Source of the DNA: Cenococcum geophilum 1.58
Taxonomy: Eukaryota; Ascomycota; Dothideomycetes; Gloniales; Gloniaceae
DNA length: 64,000 nucleotides
Assembly (NCBI GenBank): GCA_001692895.1
Contig: KV748180.1
Span: forward strand, 3,528,195 to 3,592,194
Direction of reading: 5' to 3'
Both the position numbers and the translations under genes were made by a program. Shown here piece after piece: positions 36,111 to 46,596 of the stretch. The notes under the pieces were generated by a model. The model did not search any database and was not told where the DNA came from. It saw only the letters and a program-made list of their open reading frames with translations. Position 1 is the first letter of the stretch. Each line of letters opens with the position of its first letter.

Positions 36111-37749
36111 TACCGTATTAGTAAATTAAATAGTCTTTATAGCTTCTAGACCTAGAAACCCTTATAGGCCCCCTTTTTTTCTATTATTCTATAAACTAAC
36201 TTCTATTTTAAGGATAATGCTATCCTCTACTAGTAAAGAAGACGCTAGTAGAGCGACTAGACTTAAATACGTAATAGGGGAATATAGTTCTGCTTGCTTT
36301 AGACGCCAAGCTTAGTTAAATCTGCTAATTTATTACTAATTAAGTATATAAATACGGCAAATACTCGCTATAAAGGGCGGGGCTGTTTAGCTTAAATCTA
36401 ATATATAAATTTCCTTTAATAAGCAAACAATATAAGACTAAAGAGCGTACTATTTAAGCTAATAAATTTCCTCCTTAATTCTGTAGACTTCTCTATCCTT
36501 AGGCTAAGCATACCCTTTTCCTCTTAAATGCCGTAATCTTATTTCTTACCTTTATAACCCGTTTATCTCTATAATCTAAAGTTTTATTACTACCTCTCTT
36601 AAGAGTATAGATTTCGTTTTAAAGCCGCTTAATAATATCTCTTATCTCTTTCCAGTTACTTCTTAGGTTGTTAATCTAATTGTTAACTTTCCCTAGATAA
36701 CTTATAATATAGCGGTCGCATTTTTTAAGGCTACTAACTCTCCTATTAAGTTGGCTAAGCTTATAACTAAGTTAATTAACTAAGCTACCTAGTCTCTCTA
36801 TTGCCCCTAATAGAGTAAGCTAGGGGTTAGTAAGCTTTATTAGAAGAAGTTACTAAACGGACTATATTAAGACGGCTTCTTTATCTCATTAGTGCGGAGT
36901 AAGTATTTCCTTATAGTTCCTTTCGCATTAGCCTTATTATTCTCTAAATCACTCTTACATTCCGATACTAACTAAATATCCTACTTATATTAGTAAGCTG
37001 GCAAATAGATAAAACTATAGGGAAGTAACTATTATATACCTACCCTACTATATTAACGGCCTTATTGGAGCCCTTAAAATAGAAAGCATATAGTATATCC
37101 TAGCTCTATTAGCGGTATCCCATAAAGGATTTAATATTTAAAGCGCACCTTGGCCTAATACAATATAGTATCCTCTATTATAGTATCTAAGTGGCTCATT
37201 ATTAAAGAGATAAGGCAGCTAATAGTTTAAGTATCTTTACAAGAAAGTAAGGAGGGATTTTCTTAAAGGATACTATACTTAATATAGATCTAGTTAAAGG
37301 ATATAAAGGCCTTTTATATCCTACTCCTCTCTACCACCTAGCTAATAGGAGAGCTAATAGTAGACTCCGCTTTAACTATACCTTAAAAGTCGAGCCGATT
37401 TACTAACTTAGGGATACTAGCATAGTATTACAAATGCGCTATAATACGGCCACAATAGGAGTATAATCCTTCCTATCTATACCTACCTTTACTATACCTC
37501 TATAGGAGGGTTACATTAAACGACAAGGGCTAGCATTAACCCCTTTCTTTTAATTATTCTAAGACGGCGATATAGAGGCAGCCGGTTAAGCGTTGCTTCG
37601 CACAGCAATACCTATCCGGTTGCGTGGCTTCACTTAAGCCCTATTATACGCCTCAACGTAACTTCCTGTTGCCTTAATAGCTAACAAGCTAGGCCTAAGG
37701 TTAAGACAAGGTAAATAGGTAACTTAGCTTTTAGATAGCCCCAATAGTA
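36111..37749. other. RIP-degraded sequence after the kinase-like relic
   Basis: Holds a minus-strand coiled-coil-like piece (36,500-36,850, listed separately). The remainder shows no recognisable domain. Confidence 0.35.
36500..36850 (-). pseudogene. Coiled-coil-like coding relic
   Basis: The minus strand reads for about 115 codons with five or six RIP-type stops as helical, Lys/Arg/Asn/Leu-rich sequence (Lys-Leu-Ser-Gln-Leu-Asn-Arg-Arg-Val, then Asn-Asn-Leu-Arg-Ser-Asn-Trp-Lys-Glu). No family is recognised. It may be part of a larger gene. Confidence 0.35.
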
Positions 37750-38114
37750 TAGGGTTTAGAGGCGTTTATATAAAATTATAAACTAGAACTAGAAGCTAAT
37801 AATAACCCCCTAATAACGCCTTACCTAGTAGGAATAGCATTATATAATCCACTCCTAACGCCCACCCTTTACAGAGCAGGGTATTACTTAAGTAGTAGAC
37901 TTATCTTAGCCAGTTAATCTTATATATTTACTCCTTATCTATAGCAAAGGAGCTATTAGTGCGTTATAGGGTAGTTTAATTAATATTCTAGCTAAGCCCT
38001 TTATAAGCGCTCCGCCTTATACAGGCGGTATAACAACTCCTATTAATCTATCTTGCGTTAAGGGAGAACTTATATTTAAAACACTAAATAGCCGGTACTT
38101 AGGTATATAGACTT
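37750..38114. repeat. 365-bp direct repeat, right copy
   Basis: Partner of 32,058-32,421. Both contain the block gccttatacgggcggtata (left) or its acaggcggtata variant (right), and end shortly after a tatatttaa block. The antiporter relic begins about 570 bp to its right. Confidence 0.75.
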
Positions 38115-38679
38115 ATACCCTTATTTATACGTTCTACTACGTCCTTATTTCTATAAGTAGTCGGTTTACTTTTTACTTATTATTTATCTATTAAAACACT
38201 CCACCTTCTCTTTTTTTACTAGCCGTTCTATCTAGTTATTAACGTTAATCCTCCTCTCCTCTATAGCAACTATTCTGGAATTTACTTTAGATCCTCACTT
38301 ATAAAATTAACTAAAAAAAAAGCTAAACGCACTATTGTGGATTTAAGGCGTTAGTGTTAGCCTAAGTACTATTAGACTTCTTAATCTTTACCATATATAG
38401 GTACCCTCTAGACTATAAAATCGCCCTTCTCTATTATGCTCTTTTTAGGAAAAATTAAAAACCATACTTATAATAGTATATTTAGATCTAGCAACACTTT
38501 TAAAAGCCTATTAAGCAGCCTAAATAAGGCCTAACAATAAATAACCTAATAAAAAGGCCGGTGTAGGCCTATAAAGATCCTTATATCTTAAGCTAATAAT
38601 TAAAAAGAAAAGGCTAAAAGTAGCTTTAAAGCGTAATATACCTGCTAGGGATTAGGTTTATGCTATTTTATTTAGCTTA
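38115..38679. other. RIP-degraded sequence upstream of the antiporter relic
   Basis: May contain the N-terminal coding part of the Ca2+/H+ antiporter relic, but the text is too eroded to place it. Confidence 0.3.
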
Positions 38680-40027
38680 TAAATAAACATACTTCTTCTT
38701 ACCGTTCTCGTCGGCTTTATAGTTAATTATCTTTACGTTAACGGTATTACTATATTTATTGTTAACTTTATTGCTATTATTCCGCTTACTGTAATACTTA
38801 GTTACGCTACTAAAGAGATTACGCTCCGCGCTAATAATATATTAGGTAGTCTTTTAAACGCAACTTTTAGGTACATTTCTCCGCTTCTTATTTATTCTAA
38901 TATTATCTAATATTTGGCGTAAAAACGCTATTAAATTAATTATCTCCATCTTAGCCCTAACTAAGGGCTAGATTACTATTATTTAAACTTACTCCTTATC
39001 CTTAGTATATACTTCTTCTTTAAAGGCATTAACTAGGTAGAACAACATTTCAATATAACAGTAGCAGGTACTACGGCCGGTCTTCTAGCTCTATACGTTA
39101 GCAGTCTAATTATTCCAACTACCTTCCACTCTACGCTGTTAAGTAAGTTAAATAATAGCTTTAGACCTATAATAGGTACTAACCTACGTAGCTATAAGCC
39201 CTAATAGCTCTATACTTAATCTGGAGCTTTCCCATAGAATAGCTATTATCCTCCTAATTATATACGTTTGCTACCTTATATTTTAATTAAAGTTATATAC
39301 TAAAATATATAATACTCTAAGCTAAAGGGCTCCTAAGCGCAGGTCCTCCTATAAGCAGGGTATACCTCTCTATAGTATTATATAGATTAGTGCTAGAGCG
39401 CCGGCTATATCTAGAGGCGGAGTAAACCAAGAATAGCCTATACAGGATTTAAACGCAGAAAAGGAAGATAACGAGATTAAGGAGCCCCAATTAACGATCT
39501 GGGGTGTAATTATAACCCTTAAAATCTCTACCGCGTTAGTCGCCTTCTATTCCAAGTTTATAGTTAACAGTATTAGTAATATTACGGTAAGCGGCACTAT
39601 CTCCACTACTTTTATCAGTCTTATCCTACTCCTAATTATTAAAAACGCTGCTAAGCACGTAATAGCGGTTATAGTAGCTTATAAGGATAAAATAAATCTA
39701 GCAATTAATATTACTATTAGATTTAGTATATAAATCGCTCTTCTAGTTCTCCTATTTGTTATTATACTTAATTAGATTATAGGCTAGGATTATATAACGC
39801 TTTATTTTAATACCTTTCTAATTACTATTTTATTTATTACTGTACTTTTAATAAATTATCTTATCTAGAATAGCAAATCTAGTAAGTTTTCCTTTCTATA
39901 TAGGTAATCTACTATAACTAATACTAAAATAAACTGGCTTAAAGGCGTTCTTATTATAGCAATCTATACTATTATTACGGTTACTAGCTAGTTTTATTAA
40001 GTTTTAAATCCTCTTTATCCTACTTAG
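38680..40027 (+). pseudogene. Vacuolar Ca2+/H+ antiporter (VCX1/CAX-type) relic
   Basis: The plus strand reads as a CAX-family exchanger through RIP-type changes. The N-terminal half (38,684-38,870) has Val-Asn-Phe-Ile-Ala-Ile-Ile-Pro-Leu, then Leu-Ser-Tyr-Ala-Thr-Lys-Glu-Ile, then Leu-Gly-Ser-Leu-Leu-Asn-Ala-Thr-Phe, which is the first alpha-repeat region. The C-terminal half (39,481-39,760) has Ile-Ile-Lys-Asn-Ala-Ala-Lys-His-Val where the family has a Gly-Asn-Ala-Ala-Glu-His motif. The changed residues are explained by G-to-A. An acidic cytosolic linker sits between the halves (39,330-39,480). The family moves Ca2+ into the vacuole in exchange for protons. This copy cannot be functional and presumably derives from a duplicate of a cellular gene. 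Confidence 0.8.
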
Positions 40028-41125
40028 TTTAAGCCTCTAATTAATATCTTACTCCTCTATTAATATTAACCAGTTTCCATTACCTAGAGCTAAATAGGAT
40101 TTTTAAAAATTGTATATATGGCTTTCTAGCGAACCCTAGGTTAATCTTCTTATATCTATTAAGCCGTCCAAATTTCCTAAAATGTTACTTTCTTTATTTT
40201 CTCTTAAAAAAAATTTATATTTATATCCTTTTTCTTTTATATAGATTATGTCTTATTATACTATTCTCTACTATATAAATCCTCTTATATATTTATTATA
40301 CCTATAATAGTGCGAGAGTAATTGCTACTATTAACGAATTAATACGTCTAATATATCTCTAGTATAATAGATATATAGGACAGGTAACTATATATAGAAT
40401 TTCTAAAGTATAAAAACTGGAAGCCAATTTATAAGCGACTATCCCTTAACCTAGTATATATAGGGCTGTAAGGCTAAGGTAGCATAAGCTAAAGGCGTAA
40501 AGCGAGATCCGCAGTTCCTTTAGAGTTTAAGGGGAAGATATTTTAGAACCTAGAATAAGAACTATAAGGCGTTTAAGGCCGTTAGAATACGGAGTAGGCA
40601 AGAGTAAAAGAGGTAATCCGCTTATTTAGGCGGTATATATTTACATTAGATTATAAGGCTAGTTTTAGCTATATTATAAATCCGCTCTTCTTTCTAATAT
40701 ATATTTAAGTTTACCGGCTTATTAGCAATTAAAATTCCTATAAAGAACTAGATAAGTAATAAACGTTATATATAAGCTATTTACTTATTATAAGTAATAA
40801 GCAAGTGCCAAATAAATGGTAAATAGGTAGTAATACTAATACCTTTTACTATAAAGAGGACCTTATTATAAACTCTCGCGGCTAAGTTACCCCCTATTTC
40901 TCTTACTTCCCTTACCATTCCTTCTAATTAAGAATTCTCTCTAAAGGAAAACTTCTTAATATAACATAATCTATAACTAAAGAGAGAAGGAGCTACCTAC
41001 TATTACCTTCCTCCCTCCCTTTTTTCCTTCCCTATTTTCTTTTATTTATTATCTTAAATATAAAGACAGCAATAATAATACGTTTCCCTTGCAATATATA
41101 CTAGCAAAGGAAGAGTCCGCGTATA
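40028..41125. other. RIP-degraded sequence, no identifiable gene
   Basis: Lies between the antiporter relic and the 3' end of the DUF3435 relic. C-rich tracts at 41,000-41,030. No domain recognised. Confidence 0.4.
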
Positions 41126-43670
41126 TTAGTGAGACACTCTATATACATTAGATATATATCTCTTAAAATATATTATGCCATCTAGCTTAATGGAATATTT
41201 AGGGTAGCGACATTAAAACTCTCTCTAATATTCGGGGCGTCGAAAATAGGTATCCATATACTTCTTTAGGACATCTTTTTATAGTATATAGCGTATCCGT
41301 TTTTTATATAAGAATTTATTATTACCTATATAAATAAGGTATACTAGGTGGGGAAGCTCTATAAGATATAACTAAACTATCTTAGCTTTAGCGGCGTCTA
41401 AAGTGCTAAGCTCTTATTAAATAGTCCCACAATATTTATTATCCGGCAACTCTTCCTTTAGGGACACATAATCGGGAGTTTAGTAATTTAAGGTACTCTT
41501 AAAACTGATATCCCTTCGCTTTTACACGTAAGATATTTTCTTATTTTTAAAAATAACAAAGTCTATTTTCTTCTATTTTAAAGGTTTGCGTTAAGCCGTT
41601 TCTTATTAATAACACAGTTAAGCTAGGTTTTTGATAAACTTAACCCGGGCATTTTTATTTTTAAAAGATATAAAAAGTATTCTAGCAATGGTAGCCCGCT
41701 CTAGAAGTTTAAATTCCTACCTTAGCAGTATTAATACCTTAGTTAGGCCCTTCCCACTAAGCTGCCTAGCTATCTCAATTATGTTAATTAAGTCGTGGAA
41801 TTTATAAATAGCGGTTATTAATCGTTCCCTCTATAACTTTTAATACATTATACCAATATTCCGCTTAGTCTCTTTATATTACTAGTATAATTTAGTACCT
41901 TTAGCCTTAGTAACGGGGTAGAGGCCTTTACTGTAGATAAGGTTTTTATATTCTTCTCGTTCGTCACAAAGCGCTCTAAGCTTAGGGTTATTGCGGACTT
42001 CTTCTAGCTAGTCGTTATTAAGCTCTATAGGCGCTCGTCGATCTTATAATAGCCCCATTTTCGCGACAGATTTAATAAGGAGATTCTATAAAAGACTTCT
42101 AAAATAGATACTCTGGTAATCGCTTATAATATACATTAGTATATAATATCTCTCGTATATACTACTAAGATGGCCTATAGTCTGGTTCCGCTCTTCTAAA
42201 GTAAGAGTGTCTATCTATATAATTAATATATAACTAGGTCTAGAGGTAATTATTAAGCGGACCTACCGTTAATATTTTTACCTAAAGCCTATCGCAGCTA
42301 GTACAGCTCTAGTGCCTCCTTAAACCCAGTAATAAGCCCTAGGCGTATAAATATATCACAGTATTTAGCGTATAGAAAGGCCTTTTCTTTTATAATATTG
42401 CCACCCCTAGTTATATAGCTAACGTTATAGAAGAATAGCCAATCTAGTACTTCGTCCTTTTACCCAATATATAGCACGTCGCGGTGCGCCAGTACCTTAA
42501 GGTTAAAGATATCTTAAACACTCGTAAAGTTATCTTAGAATGCATTTTAACTAACGCTAATAGCTAAGATATATAAAACAATACAAAACGTAGGAAGGTC
42601 TTCTAAACGGAAGGTAAATTTCTTTCTATAAATTTACAGTTAGTAGGATATATTATTTAGACACAGCATAAAGCTTACAGTTTACTATCCTTTTCTTTAT
42701 TCTTAATATATTCTAGGTTTATATTCACCACAACTATACTCTTATTAGAGTGTTTCTTACTACAAACAACTATAATATTAATATTCTTAAACCAGACGGC
42801 TTTATTACTACCTTTAACACTAGCACTTTCCACTAAAGCGCCTAGTCTTATAGCTATAGCTGCACTAAATAGGAGAAGAAGCGAAATTTAAACTTAAATA
42901 AAGCTATAGAGTAGCTTAATATCGTTAATCTAGAGAGCGTGGAGGATAGTATAAAGGTCTTAGACAAACATAGCGTACTTTTCCTTTTACAACTTATTAA
43001 GCTTAAGGCTTAGGATCCACTTCTATAGCTATTAGCCTACCTTAAAGGAGGGGTAGGAACTTATATTGTAAATATTATTAAGGATATTACTATCCATCTA
43101 ATAACGTGTAAGGTCTATATAGCACATACTAATTCATTTCCAATAGCTTCGCATTAAGCTCTCCTTCTTAATTCGAAAATTTCTCTTCCGCTAGCGGAGA
43201 TATGCTTTAAAAACCATCGGGGCGCATTTATACAGCTAATTATCTGCGGTTTTTTAGGTTTTCTTTTTAATCTTTAGGCAGTACCTAGTTTATAGTAATT
43301 AGAGGGTGTAATAACGAGTTAGCAGAAATTTTTATAATTTACATCTCCCAGATTTCGCCTTCCCTCTTCCATAGTTTCTTAGTATAAGAAGTATGGTTTA
43401 GTTTCGCGGGTCCCTCCTCTTCTAATTCAGCAATATCTTTTAGTATTTCCTCAGCTTTAGAGTCTAATTCCACGTCTAATCCCGCATCTAACTCTGTATT
43501 AGACTCCGCATCTAATTCCGCATCTAATTCCGCATCTAATTCCGCATCTAATTCCGTATCTAATTCCGCATCTAATTCCGTGTCTAGTTCTCCAGAATCT
43601 GAATCTATACTATCTTCTAAACGAATATATATATCTAGATCGGTATCTATATCCGAGTCTAGACTTTAGA
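41126..43670 (-). pseudogene. DUF3435 tyrosine-recombinase-like relic with C2H2 fingers
   Basis: The minus strand reads as a DUF3435 ('FluG domain') protein broken by RIP-type stops and a few frame slips. The acidic N-terminus is built on 12-bp repeats (43,462-43,590). The catalytic-region text near 42,330-42,300 is Gly-Leu-Ile-Thr-Gly-Phe-Lys-Glu-Ala-Leu-Glu-Leu-Tyr, and a Gly-His-Leu-Ser-Ser-Ile-Tyr segment lies near 42,175. A long helical part with Glu-Val-Arg-Asn-Asn-Pro-Lys-Leu lies near 42,000. The last 110 codons hold two C2H2-type fingers whose His ligands are partly Tyr. The frame ends at TAA 41,126-41,128 after Val-Ser-His. DUF3435 proteins include the recombinases that move Starship elements. 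Catalytic residues cannot be verified here. Confidence 0.8.
43462..43590 (-). repeat. 12-bp repeat encoding an acidic Leu-Asp-Ala-Glu tract
   Basis: About ten copies of tctaattccgca and close variants. On the minus strand they encode repeated Ala/Thr-Glu-Leu-Asp, in frame with the DUF3435 relic. The motif keeps its CpG and mostly also CpA-like sites. Confidence 0.88.
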
Positions 43671-43984
43671 GTCGTGAATTTAAGTTTTAATAAACAGCGG
43701 CGGCGTAGAGTGCTCCTCTCCTCTCCGTCCTATAAGCCGGAGCAGCTACTTTAATAGGCGTACCACTATTCTAGCAACGGCGAGTTTGCTAAATAGGTAA
43801 GGTAAGCATTATAAATAAGGATTAAATTGCGGGAGAGGAAGTGGAACGAGGATAGTAAAGGAAGAGAGAGAGGAAGTAGAATGAGGGTAGTAAAGGGAGG
43901 AAGTGTGGGGAGAAGGCGAGCAGGCCATTTCTTTAAGTAGACGCTGGCTTTTCTATATGGGCTATACCATATTAAATTAATATA

Positions 43985-44160
43985 AGCGCCGACGAGCTTT
44001 GCTAAAGCTCGTGTCCCGTTTCTGCCCCTTTAGAATAATAGACGGGGTATAATAGGGATTGCTTAAGCAAACAGAGCTTCTTTAAAGCGGCGATGTGATA
44101 GGGTCTAAGCGAGGTAGGAACGCCGCCAAAAGCGGCGGCCAACAACCCCCAAAAACAGAT
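43985..44160. other. GC-richer island with hairpins
   Basis: Composition rises locally, with two hairpins: acgagcttt/aaagctcgt near 43,992-44,013 and cgccgc/gcggcg near 44,131-44,146. CpA dinucleotides survive here (ccaacaaccccc, cccaccac). It lies just upstream of the N-terminus of the DUF3435 relic, where a promoter or an element end could be. The role is unknown. Confidence 0.5.
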
Positions 44161-44601
44161 GCATTCCCACCACTATATATATTTACGTAGGTATAAATAG
44201 AGGTTATAGAAGAACGTATATAGGTATTATAGGATAAATATAAGCACGGATTAAGAACGTTAGAACGCGTAGGGACATAAAAACGGGTAAGTCTCGTAAT
44301 AAGGAGCTAGTTTTAGACGTGTTCTTTCTACCTAGTATTTATAGGTTAATACCTATAGGGGTAAGTAGGGGTAACGATATAGTAGATCGTGGGTTTTAAC
44401 GGATTTCCTTAATTTCCTCTTTAAAAGACTTAATCGTCTTATAATATTAAGCTTTTTAGCAGGTAAGGGATTCTATAAAGACCTACTATAGGCCCTTTAT
44501 TTATTTGGTAAATATAGTATATAAATTAGTTATAAATATAGGGGCTTTTAAGTTATTTTATATACCAAATAGGGCGGTATAAGGTATAGGTTTAACGCAA
44601 T

Positions 44602-45276
44602 ATAGTATTATAGAGTAAGTATAAGCGATAATAATATATCGCAAAGTAGATATTATTAACCTATATATATAAGCTATATAATAAAGCTAAGACATTAGAT
44701 AAGGAAAGAATGTAAGGAAATAAAAGGAAAGGGTATTTATTATTAACTTAATTGCTTAGTTAATATATATATAGGGCAGAATAGGATTTAAATAGCGGTC
44801 CTAGCAGAACTTAGTAGGATTTAGTAAACTTGGTAGAATACAATAGAATACAGTAAATTGCCATAGATTACGGTAAATTGCGGTCTTGTGGTTGGTCTTT
44901 TATTGCTAAGTCGGTAGAAACAGGTAGGTGTATATAAGGTATTACTGGGGTGTTATTACGGAGTAAGCATAAGCTATATATATGAACTGTATAATAAGGT
45001 CAAGACGTTACATAAGGAAAGAAGGTGAGAAAACGGGAAGAAAGGGTATATATTATTAGCTTAGTTGCTTAGTTAATATATACACGGAGTAGAATAGGAT
45101 TTAAGCAGTAGTCCTGGCAGAACTTGGCAGGATTTAGTGGAACTTGGCAAAATATAGCAAAATGTAGCAGATTGCCGTCAGGCTGCCGCGGATTGTTATC
45201 AAATTGCCGTCTTGTTGTTGGTCTCTAGTTGCTAAGTTAGTAGAAATGGGTAAATGTGTATAAGGTATTACGGGAG
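44602..45276. repeat. Tandem pair of about 325-350-bp LTR-like units
   Basis: Unit A (44,602-44,950) and unit B (44,951-45,276) both start with a TGTTATTACGGAGTAAG-like sequence (RIP-mutated in A) and end in gtgtataaggtattac. Shared internal landmarks include aagctatata (44,671 and 44,971, exactly 300 bp apart) and a repeated gcagaactt/ggatttagt tract. Both abut the left end of the Gypsy element. They may be solo LTRs of another family. Confidence 0.65.
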
Positions 45277-45512
45277 TGTCCTATAATAGGTGTCCTATAA
45301 TAAGGGGTTTCCTAGGCGTATAGTTATATATTTAAGGACCCTTAATCCCTACTATAGATAGTTCTCTCTTTATAGTAAATCTTAGAATATAATCGGAGTC
45401 GATCTATTAGGTAACTACTCTACTAATTATTATTATATTATTAACTTCTTATTTACCTATATACCTAGCCCATTAACAAGTCTACCGTAGTATTTCCTAT
45501 AAGGCTTTATTA
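45277..45512 (+). repeat. Left LTR of the Gypsy element (U3 divergent or truncated)
   Basis: From about 45,322 to 45,512 it aligns with the right LTR (52,750-52,943), with shared blocks such as tatatatttaaggac, cttagaatataat and cagcccattaacaagt-like text. The first 45 bp do not match, and the right LTR is about 190 bp longer, so this LTR lost or exchanged most of U3. Confidence 0.7.
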
Positions 45513-46554
45513 TACATTTACTACTAAGGTTATAGTATTAATAAAGTTAAATAATATACCACTAAAAGCAGCCGCTACGACGCTGTTAACGGTAGCAACT
45601 ATATTAGGATTAGGTAATAACACTAGTATAGTAAATACTAACTCTTAGCTAGTTACTATTAGATAACTATAGGAAATAGTTAATTAATTAATAGATAATA
45701 ATAGAATACTTAAAGAAAGGATTACTGGAATCGGAGCAGCTAAGGTTAAGTTACCCTTAATTAAGCGATTCTTAAGAGAGAAGTTAAAACTTAAGGGATT
45801 CCTTATATAAATACACTTTAAGGTTATGTAGGAAGGAGTTAAACTAGGAACGCCTATAGATTAAGTCGCTTACGCAGGATTATTCTTAACGGAAAGGGCA
45901 CTTAAGTGGTTTAAATCTTACCTTATGGAGGTATAGGAGCACAGCATAATAACTACTAATTAAGAGGTATAATATATATTCTTAAGTTAAAACGGGTTCG
46001 TGGAAAGATTAATATAGATATTTAAAGACCTAGAGGTAACTACTATAGTAAAAAGAAAGCTTTAAAACCTAGTATAAAGAACTTTAGTAATTAAGTATAT
46101 AATATAGTTTTAAACGCTAGTAATATAAGTTAAATAGAATAATAAGGCGCTTATAGTATAGTATAAGTAAGGACTTAAGGTAAAAGTCTAAAATATAATT
46201 ATTTTAATAAAAGATACGGACACTTTTAGGGAATTAATTAATTAAGTAATTAAGATTAATAATAGGATCTATTAAAGAGAGCAGACTAAAAAGGGTTAGG
46301 ATAGAGTTCTATAGTTATATAAGGCGTAAGGTACGTAATAATAAAGCTAAAGTTAAAAACTATAGTATAGCGCAGATTTAATAGACCTAAGCGGTACTAA
46401 AGAAAATAAGAAATAAAATAAACAACTATAGAAACCCAGAGGATAAGAATTAAATAATTAAAGGTCTAAGGAGTAAAGGCTAAACTAGGGATTTTAGTAG
46501 CAAAAGACATTTAGGCGGACTCTATAGTAAGAAAAATAGTTTAAAAAAGGAGTT

Positions 46555-46596
46555 TATATAAATTGCGGAAAATAGGGTTATTATATTAAAGACTAT
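46555..46596 (+). other. RIP-mutated nucleocapsid zinc knuckle (gag)
   Basis: In frame the segment reads Tyr-Ile-Asn-Cys-Gly-Lys-stop-Gly-Tyr-Tyr-Ile-Lys-Asp-Tyr. This is the CCHC spacing Cys-x2-Cys-x4-His-x4-Cys with only the second Cys kept. Both other Cys and the His have become Tyr and one codon is a stop, each explained by a single G-to-A or C-to-T. Confidence 0.8.
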
